A DNA stretch of 64,000 bases from Thaumasiovibrio sp047250365 (GTDB taxonomy: Bacteria; Pseudomonadota; Gammaproteobacteria; Enterobacterales; Vibrionaceae): contig NZ_JBLBVL010000001.1 in NCBI RefSeq assembly GCF_047250365.1, forward strand, positions 1-64,000. The letters run 5' to 3'. Positions within the stretch are counted from its first letter, which is position 1. Every line of letters starts with the position of its first letter. The position numbers and the translations under genes were made by a program. This document shows positions 35,946-43,473 of the stretch, one piece after another. Under the pieces are notes generated by a model. That model searched no databases, had not been told where the DNA came from, and was given only the letters and a program-made list of their open reading frames with translations.

Positions 35946-36917
35946 TTAGACCACTGCGTCGCCAGCACCATGAACTTCGATACAGTTTCTGCCTTTCTCT
36001 TTTGCAATATATAGAGCATCATCTGCATAACGTAGCCACTCGTCTGCTGTGTGCACATCAGAATTGAAAAAAGCGATTCCTATGCTTATCGACACACGTA
36101 TCTGCTCTGAACCACAAACGACCGTGGTAGAAGAAACTTTAATTCGCAACCTCTTAGCCAGTGCTTGTACGTATTCAGTGTTGGCCCCATCCACCAGCAT
36201 GACAAACTCTTCGCCTCCATAGCGCCCCAACAATATCGACCTACCTGAAACACTCTTTAACGTCGCCGCGACATGCTTAATCACATGATCTCCAACCTGA
36301 TGGCCATAGCTATCATTAATACGTTTGAAGTGATCGATATCCAACATCAGCAGTGCTGCCTGTCTCTTACCTTGATATCGATATCGCTGGTAAAACAGGT
36401 TAAAACGTTCCTCCCATGTGGTTCGGTTTAACAACTGTGTCAGGCCATCTGTTTGGCTCAATCGCTTGAGCTCTGCGTTGTTGCGATCCAAGCTTAAACG
36501 GCTCTTGGCAACATCAGAAACATCCACTATTTTTATACATACTGTTGTGACTTGACCTGATAAGTCATATAACGGTAAGAAAGCGATATCCTGATACATC
36601 ATTTCATCCCCATTACTCAACGGGGAGAAGTTATCAAATGGGAAAATATGCGGGCGATTTTCCCAACTACTAAACGTTCTTATACCACTATTTAAAACAC
36701 GCTGTATGTGTGCGTTCAACCATGGCTTTGGCAACGATGGGAACAACGTAAAAATATCCTTACCTAATGCTTTATCTGCACTAATTCCGCTATAAGCCTG
36801 CACAAACCTATTCCAGACCGACACTTGCAACTCGCTATTTACGACGATGATACCAGCATCAACATTGTCGATTACTTGCATTAGATTATGAAGCTGGGCG
36901 AATTCCGTACGACTCAC
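35946..36917 (-). CDS. PAS-GGDEF diguanylate cyclase
   Basis: 323 residues, no membrane segment. An N-terminal PAS domain (VIDNVDAGIIVVNSELQVSVWNRF, then SISADKALGKDIFTLFPSL-like region) is followed by a GGDEF domain with DIDHFKRIN and RYGGEEFVML. It should synthesise c-di-GMP in response to the PAS ligand or to the response regulator. Its start codon overlaps the stop of the upstream response-regulator gene by 4 bp, so the two are translationally coupled and probably act together. Confidence 0.93.
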   Translation of the reverse strand: MSRTEFAQLHNLMQVIDNVDAGIIVVNSELQVSVWNRFVQAYSGISADKALGKDIFTLFPSLPKPWLNAHIQRVLNSGIRTFSSWENRPHIFPFDNFSPLSNGDEMMYQDIAFLPLYDLSGQVTTVCIKIVDVSDVAKSRLSLDRNNAELKRLSQTDGLTQLLNRTTWEERFNLFYQRYRYQGKRQAALLMLDIDHFKRINDSYGHQVGDHVIKHVAATLKSVSGRSILLGRYGGEEFVMLVDGANTEYVQALAKRLRIKVSSTTVVCGSEQIRVSISIGIAFFNSDVHTADEWLRYADDALYIAKEKGRNCIEVHGAGDAVV

Positions 36918-37885
36918 TGGCTATACTCCAATAGCGTTTTCCACTTCATTGACGATTCCGGACTCATTAATAACAATACATCACACTTAAAGTCACTATT
37001 TTCTGACGTATAGGTAAACTCTATACTCAAGTATTGATCATGCTGCTTGTCGCTTATCTCACAACCGTCAGAATAAGTTAAGCGGGTCTTCTTAAGCATC
37101 ATGGGTGGGCGCGCCGAAAACTCTATCCCAATCTGCTGCGATAATGAAAACAATAACGTGGAGATCAAGACACTTGCCAAATCGACTAGATTTTCTTCAT
37201 CAGATGCAGAATAATCTTTATGGCAAAGTTTAGCGGTTAATGTTTGGCTATCGATGCCATGCATAGTAACCAAGGCTTCACCTTGCAATCCTCCCCCAAC
37301 AAAACGCTGAGAAACGGCCAATACATCCGCATTATAACGAATATCTTCCTTTAACATCATCACAGCGCCGCTCGTGATATGATCAACCACTGGCACCGGC
37401 ATATAAATAAATTCATCCAGTTGCTTGGCGATTAATGCTGCACTTTGTCCCAGCGCAATGTTACAAATCTCTTGCAGCTGAAGGCGGTAATCAACCCAGC
37501 TTCTATCACTGCTCAGCCTATATCGATCTAACTGGATGTATTTCGCTAAGACACGAGAGATATCTTCTGCACTAAAAGGTTTTGCCAAAAAATCAATTAC
37601 ACCTAACTCAAAACAGCGCTGTCTCGCTTGTTCTTGTACGTCTGCCGAAATCACAATGGTTTTAATTGATATTGACTTATCACGAAGAATCGACAAAAGA
37701 GTAAAACCATCCATTAATGGCATGGTGAGATCGAGTAGCAAGAGATCAAATTGAGTAGACGGCTCGCACAGGTGACTCAGCGCCTCAACCCCGTGTTGTG
37801 CCTGTACTAATGTCCATGTATCGGGAAGATAAGAGACCAACCGTTTACGAACAACCGGTGAATCATCACAAATCAAAACCCTCAT
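36914..37885 (-). CDS. Response regulator with CheX/CheC-like output domain
   Basis: 323 residues. An N-terminal receiver domain has acidic pair D7/D8, phospho-acceptor Asp52 (LLLLDLTMPLMDG), switch Ser80 and Lys102 (LAKPFS). After a linker comes an alpha/beta domain of about 190 residues (ICNIALGQSAALIAKQLDEFIYMPVPVV, DLASVLISTLLFSLSQQIG) that resembles the CheC/CheX phosphatase fold. Such an output suggests dephosphorylation of a partner such as CheY or direct signalling to the PAS-GGDEF enzyme encoded next. Good ribosome-binding site GGAGAGAG. Confidence 0.87.
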   Translation of the reverse strand: MRVLICDDSPVVRKRLVSYLPDTWTLVQAQHGVEALSHLCEPSTQFDLLLLDLTMPLMDGFTLLSILRDKSISIKTIVISADVQEQARQRCFELGVIDFLAKPFSAEDISRVLAKYIQLDRYRLSSDRSWVDYRLQLQEICNIALGQSAALIAKQLDEFIYMPVPVVDHITSGAVMMLKEDIRYNADVLAVSQRFVGGGLQGEALVTMHGIDSQTLTAKLCHKDYSASDEENLVDLASVLISTLLFSLSQQIGIEFSARPPMMLKKTRLTYSDGCEISDKQHDQYLSIEFTYTSENSDFKCDVLLLMSPESSMKWKTLLEYSQ

Positions 37886-38077
37886 ACTCTCTCCTTGAGT
37901 AAATCATGAGTACTTTAACGAAAAGGTAAAACAATCAACTTAATATCAACATTAGCATTATGATATCAAGATTAGAATCTAAATTACCCAGTCTTCGAGG
38001 CAACGCAACTACGGCATATCGGTATCTTCTCCTTTGTGATAACTTGCAAAAACAATGTGTTACTTACTTCCCAATTC

Positions 38078-39541
38078 TTAAGTACCACAAAATGTTTTAT
38101 AGCCATGATCATCATCACCAGGGGCATCTTGATAACGATGTGTGTTGCTTGTTTGTTTGTAGGGCGTTAAAAGCACAGAGAGGAAATTATCTACTGCTTT
38201 CGTATTCCTTTGTTTGTCGCATCCTGAAAGGGTCGCTTCTATATGGTGGTTTCTTGGAATGACGCGCGGATTAGCGGCTTGCATGTTCTCAACGACTTTA
38301 GACCCAGAGCTCTGCGTTACCCCTTGCCATTTGCTAAGTAGACTCTTTCCCAACCACAGCAAGTCAGTATCGACCGTTGCTTGTCCTGCGACCCTTGTCG
38401 ACAAATTGTCTGTTAGGGCTGTAAAGAATTGGGTGTAATCGCATTTATTTGCTGTCATTGATTGCACTATCTCATCAACCAGTGAGTTTTGATCAAACAA
38501 AGTTGGCTTATCGTCGCTTAAACCCAACTTTGTTTTCATCATTTGATAGTAGGCAGCGTGGTATTTTGAAGTAAAGCCTTCAATCACCGGCCCCATTTTC
38601 TCAATAGCTGCATGTGTATTTTCAGACACAAGACTTAGCAAGCTCTCCGCTAAGCGGGCCAAGTTCCATTGCGCGATATACGGTTGATTACCAAAACAGT
38701 AGCGCCCTTCTGTATCAATCGCGCTATAAACAGTGCGAGGATCATAACGCCCCAGCATGGCGCAAGGGCCGTAATCTATTGTCTCTCCCGATATCGTCAT
38801 ATTGTCTGTATTCATCACGCCATGAATAAACCCAACGCGCATCCATGCAATGATTGTCTCAATTTGTTTATCGATCACGGCTTCTAAAAACAACACAGCA
38901 CTGTCCGATGCCAAAGGGTCGATATGAGGAAAATGGCGCTGTATCGCAAACTTTTGTAACCGCTCTAACGCCTGTTTATCACCCAAAGAAGCGACATATT
39001 GAAAGGTACCAATGCGAAGATGACTCGACGCAACGCGGGTGACAATCGCACCGGGCACTTCCCTATCTCGCCAAATAGACTCACCACTGCTAACCACTGC
39101 CAATGTTCTACTGGTTGGCACACCCAAGGCATGCATCGCTTCACTCATTATGTACTCACGTACTGCTGGCTTTAATGCACAGCGCCCATCCCCTTGTCGA
39201 GAGAATGCCGTGCGCCCAGAACCTTTAAGCTGTAATTCAACATGTTTACCCGCCGTGGTTATCGCCTCACCTAATAAGTGAGCACGACCATCACCTAACC
39301 TAGGGGTGTAGTGCCCGAATTGATGCCCTGCATAGGCTAATGCTCTCGGCTCTGAACCTGGTAATAGTCGATTCCCTGAAAAATAGTGCTCTGCTTGCTG
39401 GACAACCTGTGGTGCAACATTTAACGCTGCCGCTAACGGGGCGTTCCACAAAAGACGCTGTGGATCATAAACGGGCTCGGGATCAATGCGCTGACAAAGA
39501 AAATCGTCCAATTGCTGGTAGGCGTTAGTTATTACCATCAT
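38078..39541 (-). CDS. selO: Protein adenylyltransferase SelO (YdiU)
   Basis: 487 residues. SelO is a pseudokinase-fold enzyme that transfers AMP to protein hydroxyls. The glycine-rich ATP site and Lys (LQLKGSGRTAFSRQGDGR, Lys106), the catalytic region HGVMNTDNMTISGETIDYGP (Asp246, Asn247, DYG 257-259) and PRALAYAGHQFGHYTPRLGDGR are all present. The C-terminus ends C-G-T, with Cys485 at the position where some homologues carry selenocysteine. No sign of a UGA-encoded Sec here. It is transcribed alone towards the response-regulator gene. Confidence 0.95.
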   Translation of the reverse strand: MMVITNAYQQLDDFLCQRIDPEPVYDPQRLLWNAPLAAALNVAPQVVQQAEHYFSGNRLLPGSEPRALAYAGHQFGHYTPRLGDGRAHLLGEAITTAGKHVELQLKGSGRTAFSRQGDGRCALKPAVREYIMSEAMHALGVPTSRTLAVVSSGESIWRDREVPGAIVTRVASSHLRIGTFQYVASLGDKQALERLQKFAIQRHFPHIDPLASDSAVLFLEAVIDKQIETIIAWMRVGFIHGVMNTDNMTISGETIDYGPCAMLGRYDPRTVYSAIDTEGRYCFGNQPYIAQWNLARLAESLLSLVSENTHAAIEKMGPVIEGFTSKYHAAYYQMMKTKLGLSDDKPTLFDQNSLVDEIVQSMTANKCDYTQFFTALTDNLSTRVAGQATVDTDLLWLGKSLLSKWQGVTQSSGSKVVENMQAANPRVIPRNHHIEATLSGCDKQRNTKAVDNFLSVLLTPYKQTSNTHRYQDAPGDDDHGYKTFCGT

Positions 39542-39643
39542 TACACTTCAAGTAGTTAAATGCTAACTAGAGCTTATAACACGAATGTAGTTCGTGCTTT
39601 TGTGAGCAATGAAATAGAGTTTATATCTAACGATACAAATAGA

Positions 39644-39668
39644 AAAAGCCCTGAGTGACAGGGCTTTT
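39644..39668 (-). terminator. Terminator of the PEP-synthase-like gene
   Basis: A 10-bp stem (39644-39653 with 39659-39668) with a 5-nt loop and A/T runs outside. On the minus strand it follows the gene ending at 39708 and precedes selO. Confidence 0.82.
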
Positions 39669-39707
39669 ATTTAGTTATGTATCACTTAAAACTGATCACT
39701 ACCACTA

Positions 39708-40586
39708 TCAACAAATAGCGCTATTCACACCTTGTTCTAGTAGCCAAGCCTGCATACGTGGTGACTTAGGCAGATGGCGGTTAACAATTAAACACGGTTT
39801 ACTGACGTGTTTCGTTGCTTTCATCCCCATTAATAACAATTCCAACACTGCTTCATTCTGCTCATCATAAAGATAGGTTAATGCCGAATTTGATAAGTCC
39901 AAACCCTGCGCATACTGAGCAATGTTATCGGTGTCGATAATCAAGCCATCGACATATTGAAGAAACTTGCTCGCCAAGATTAAGTTTGCTGGCAAGTCTG
40001 CCTTCAACCACACCTTAAGCTGATTCGCGCCACGACACAGCCCCTGTTCCGCCAAAATATCAATCATGCTCGCCGCCTCACTCAGGGTACGAACAAATGG
40101 CACAACAACCTGAACCTTGTCAGCACCAAGCAATTGTTGGCAACGTTTTACCACTTCACAATCAAGGTTAAACCCTGTGCGATAGCTTTCATGGCGAAAA
40201 CGCACCACTCCACGAATACCCAGCAACGAGTTTGGTTCAGTCTGCGTTGGTGCCCCTAATAAATGTGACAACGTATCTTGAGGCTCTGACGACAATTCAA
40301 TACGGCAAGCCATATTCGGGTTAGCATCGTATAGCGCCTTGATGTGGGCTGCGAGTGTTGCGACATAATATTCCGCCACCCCCTCATCCCCTTGACAATG
40401 AGCAATGATTGCCTGTTGTTGATCCACATCTAACGCAGAAAAATTGGCTATCGCATAGGGGTGAACACCAATGATTTTCATTGCTAAGCGTTCGAGCGAC
40501 ACCAACGCCAAGCCAGCATCTTCAGGTGCCTGCTCTCGAGGGTACAATGAAAGAAAATCGATATCGGTTTCAGAAAGTTTAATCAT
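39708..40586 (-). CDS. Stand-alone PEP-synthase C-terminal-like domain, active site degraded
   Basis: 292 residues. The middle and C-terminal parts follow the PEP/pyruvate-binding TIM barrel of phosphoenolpyruvate synthase PpsA in order: NSLLGIRGVVRFRHESYR, FNLDCEVVKRCQQLLG, VQVVVPFVRTLSEAASMIDILAEQGL, ILASKFLQYVDGLIIDTDNIAQYAQGLD and YDEQNEAVLELLLMGMKATK. The swivelling phospho-His domain and the N-terminal ATP-grasp domain are absent. At the place of the PpsA signature ICGQGPSDHPDF with its catalytic Cys, this protein has LIVNRHLPKSPRMQ, so it is probably not catalytic. Start at ATG 40586 has AAGGA upstream. Role unknown; perhaps a regulatory or scaffold domain. Confidence 0.78.
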   Translation of the reverse strand: MIKLSETDIDFLSLYPREQAPEDAGLALVSLERLAMKIIGVHPYAIANFSALDVDQQQAIIAHCQGDEGVAEYYVATLAAHIKALYDANPNMACRIELSSEPQDTLSHLLGAPTQTEPNSLLGIRGVVRFRHESYRTGFNLDCEVVKRCQQLLGADKVQVVVPFVRTLSEAASMIDILAEQGLCRGANQLKVWLKADLPANLILASKFLQYVDGLIIDTDNIAQYAQGLDLSNSALTYLYDEQNEAVLELLLMGMKATKHVSKPCLIVNRHLPKSPRMQAWLLEQGVNSAIC

Positions 40587-40915
40587 ACTACTCACATCCT
40601 TTTGCATAGTAAGGCGTTGACGTTCGGCACGCGAGAGTCAGTTCATAACCCTGTTTACTCAAACTATGCCTCTATAAATCTGCCTCAATTAATCCAATTG
40701 ACATTACCTATGCAAACAAATACAGGCAAGTATTTTTACTCAATGGGCTAAAATATTGTTCAACATTCCGACAAACGAGCACTGATTCATAACAATGACA
40801 TAGTAATTTACCGCCAAAACAATATGCAGATCGATAAGCTGTGTTAACATCGTGTCAATTGTAATGTCAACTTACTGACTTAAACTCAAAAAACACCGTT
40901 CAGAGAAGAAGAGCT
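40587..40915. other. Intergenic region before the DUF2760/Hsp70 genes
   Basis: 329 bp between divergent genes; it must hold both promoters. A 10-base inverted pair (40698-40707 with 40861-40870) is the only repeat noticed. No ORF supported. Confidence 0.4.
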
Positions 40916-41542
40916 ATGACTGTAGACTTATCCCTAATCCCAAATGTATTTGATGCTGGTCACGTCGGCCTAGCTGGATTGAGTGTGGCGCTATTGGCCC
41001 TTTACATCACAAAAAAAGGAAAGGCGGTCGAAATTGAAAAAACCGTTGAAGTTGAGAAAATCATCGAAAAACCGGTAGAAAAAATCGTTGAAGTCGAAAA
41101 AGTCGTTGAGGTGGAAAAAATCATCGAGAAAATCGTTGAGATCGAGCCACAAGTAAAAGCTACCTCGCCAGATTCAGCGCTACAACTGTTGTCACTGCTT
41201 CAAAAAGAGGCGCGATTCATCGACTTTACCCAAGAAGATTTAAGCGGGTTTCAAGATGCTGAAATCGGTGCTGCTGCACGTGTCGTCCACGAGGGCAGCC
41301 AAAAAGTGATGAAAGAGTACTTTTCCCTTTCTCCTGTACGTAGTGAAGAAGAAGAGAGTCGCGTTACTTTACCGGAAGGGTTTGATAGCCAAAGTGTGCG
41401 CTTAAGCGGCAATGTTGTTGGGCAAGCCCCATTTACTGGCACACTATTGCACCGCGGCTGGAAAGCAGACAACGTTAATCTTCCTAAGATTGCAGATAAC
41501 CATAATACCGCTATCGTAGCTCCAGCCGAGGTGGAATTATGA
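40916..41542 (+). CDS. DUF2760-family protein with Glu/Lys/Val repeat
   Basis: 208 residues. Residues 15-32 are a hydrophobic segment, probably a membrane anchor. Residues about 38-76 are a run of Glu-Lys-Val/Ile repeats of the V-E-V-E-K-I-I-E-K kind, predicted coiled or extended. After this comes the DUF2760 domain (LLSLLQKEARFIDFTQEDLSGFQDAEIGAAARVVHEG and the C-terminal GTLLHRGWKADNVNLP). It is the first gene before two Hsp70-family genes and its stop overlaps the next ATG by 4 bp. The group may form a dedicated chaperone complex; DUF2760 function is unknown. Confidence 0.87.
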   Translation: MTVDLSLIPNVFDAGHVGLAGLSVALLALYITKKGKAVEIEKTVEVEKIIEKPVEKIVEVEKVVEVEKIIEKIVEIEPQVKATSPDSALQLLSLLQKEARFIDFTQEDLSGFQDAEIGAAARVVHEGSQKVMKEYFSLSPVRSEEEESRVTLPEGFDSQSVRLSGNVVGQAPFTGTLLHRGWKADNVNLPKIADNHNTAIVAPAEVEL

Positions 41543-43341
41543 GTTCAGCCCAATTCAGTATTGGTATTGATTTAGGTACAACACACAGTGTTCTCTCCTA
41601 CACCCTACTAGATGACGAAGATCATGGGGTGGAAACCCTCGAGATCCCACAGTTAACTGGGCTTGGACAAGTTGAAAGTAAAGCGCAACTACCATCTTTT
41701 ATCTACCAGTACCACGATGCAGAGGTTCAGCAAGGCGATCTCAACTTGCCTTGGGCAACCCAACCCACCTACCTTACTGGTGAAATTGCTCGACAGCTCG
41801 GTAGTAAGACTCCCATCCGCTTGGTAGCCAGTGCAAAAAGCTGGTTATGCCATGGCGGCGTGAATCGACGCGACGCCTTTTTGCCTCAAGGTAGCCCTGA
41901 AGAGGTAGCGAAAGTCTCCCCCTTCAATGCCAGCCTCGCTTTTCTAGAGCATTTAAAATCAGCATGGGAGCACGAGTTTCCCGATGCACCGCTCGCCGAG
42001 CAAGACGTTACATTAACGGTACCAGCCTCTTTTGACCCAGCAGCGAGAGATCTCACCGCTGAAGCGGCACGCCAACTCGGATTGCGCCATCTAACATTGC
42101 TCGAAGAGCCTCAAGCAGCCGTTTATAGCTGGATCAAAAACCACAACGACAGTTGGCGTGATCAAGTCAATGTCGGCGATATCATCTTAGTGGTTGATAT
42201 CGGTGGTGGTACGACAGACCTATCGCTAGTAGAAGTGACCGAAGATGATGGCAATCTCAGCCTGAACCGAATTGCCGTTGGCGATCACATCCTACTTGGC
42301 GGTGACAATATGGACTTGGCATTAGCCTATCGTCTGAAGATGAAGCTAGCGCAAGAAGGTAAACAACTGCAGCCATGGCAAGTATTGGCGATGACGCAAG
42401 CTTGCCGTGATGCCAAAGAGACCCTACTTGATGACAACGATGTGTCGTCAGTACCCATTGTGGTACCAAGCCGAGGTTCAAAATTAATCGGTGGAACACT
42501 GCAAACAGAGCTAACTCGCGAGGAAGTGACAGCGTCACTCGTTGAAGGTTTCTTCCCTCAAACCGCTGTGAGTGAACATCCACAAGAAGCACGCCGTGGC
42601 GCCTTAACACAAATGGGCCTTCCTTATGCACAAGACGCGGCAGTAACCCGCCACATTGCAGCCTTCTTATCTCGTCAGGCGCAATCTATCGAACATAGCG
42701 CGGGTTTTATTAAACCAACAGCAGTATTGTTTAACGGTGGCGTATTAAAATCAGGCGTTATTTCTCAACGCCTATTGAGCACGATAAATGGCTGGTTGAC
42801 TAACAGCGGTGCTAACGAAGTGAAAAACCTGAGTGGGATCGATCTAGATCTCGCAGTATCAGCTGGTGCAGCCTATTTTGGTAACGTACGACAAGGCAAG
42901 GGCGTACGAATTCGCGGTGGCATTGCTAGCAGCTACTATGTTGGCATTGAAAGCGCGATGCCTGCGATACCTGGCATGGCACCACCGATGGAAGCACTGT
43001 GTGTCGCCCCGTTTGGCATGGAAGAAGGTGCTTATACCGCAGTACCTAGTCAAGAGTTTGGTTTGGTGATTGGCCAGCCCGTTCACTTCCAGTTCTACGG
43101 TTCGACAGTGCGACGTGAAGACCCAGCGGGAACTCACCTTGACTATTGGCAGCCAGAAGAGTTAGAAGAGCTGCCAGAAATCCAAGTCACACTGCCAGTT
43201 TCCGATGGTCGCACTGAAGGTGAGGTGGTGCCTGTTACGTTAGCTTCTTATGTTAGCGAAATCGGCACACTACGCCTAGAAGCCATAGCTGCAGATAATG
43301 GTCAAAAATGGCAAGTGGAGTTCGACGTCCGCGAGGCCTAA
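41539..43341 (+). CDS. Hsp70-family protein, short form
   Basis: 600 residues. The actin/Hsp70 ATPase marks are FSIGIDLGTTHSVLSY (phosphate 1, residues 6-21), LLEEPQAAVYSW, VVDIGGGTTDLSLVEV (phosphate 2) and LGGDNMDLAL. The region after the ATPase domain is short and does not show a DnaK-type substrate domain or an EEVD-like tail. It overlaps the DUF2760 gene by 4 bp and precedes a longer Hsp70 gene. In the family these are annotated as YegD/DnaK-like chaperones of unknown client. Confidence 0.93.
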   Translation: MSSAQFSIGIDLGTTHSVLSYTLLDDEDHGVETLEIPQLTGLGQVESKAQLPSFIYQYHDAEVQQGDLNLPWATQPTYLTGEIARQLGSKTPIRLVASAKSWLCHGGVNRRDAFLPQGSPEEVAKVSPFNASLAFLEHLKSAWEHEFPDAPLAEQDVTLTVPASFDPAARDLTAEAARQLGLRHLTLLEEPQAAVYSWIKNHNDSWRDQVNVGDIILVVDIGGGTTDLSLVEVTEDDGNLSLNRIAVGDHILLGGDNMDLALAYRLKMKLAQEGKQLQPWQVLAMTQACRDAKETLLDDNDVSSVPIVVPSRGSKLIGGTLQTELTREEVTASLVEGFFPQTAVSEHPQEARRGALTQMGLPYAQDAAVTRHIAAFLSRQAQSIEHSAGFIKPTAVLFNGGVLKSGVISQRLLSTINGWLTNSGANEVKNLSGIDLDLAVSAGAAYFGNVRQGKGVRIRGGIASSYYVGIESAMPAIPGMAPPMEALCVAPFGMEEGAYTAVPSQEFGLVIGQPVHFQFYGSTVRREDPAGTHLDYWQPEELEELPEIQVTLPVSDGRTEGEVVPVTLASYVSEIGTLRLEAIAADNGQKWQVEFDVREA

Positions 43342-43348
43342 AAGATGA

Positions 43349-43378
43349 GGCCGTACGTCACGCATGTGTCGTACGGCC
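43349..43378 (+). terminator. Hairpin between the two Hsp70-family genes
   Basis: A 9-bp stem (43349-43357 with 43370-43378) with a 12-nt loop and a weak T-rich tail (CTTATT). It may reduce transcription into the second Hsp70 gene rather than stop it fully. Confidence 0.6.
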
Positions 43379-43473
43379 CTTATTAACACCACAATATCCA
43401 AATCCATCAAGCACAACATTAACAACATTAATTACTATACTTGCCCAGCGATTTTTAACGTGATGGAGCCACT

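Noticed and set aside
41027..41143. Tandem repeats as CRISPR or minisatellite
   Set aside because: They encode the in-frame Glu-Lys-Val repeat of the DUF2760 protein; units are short, imperfect and without spacers.
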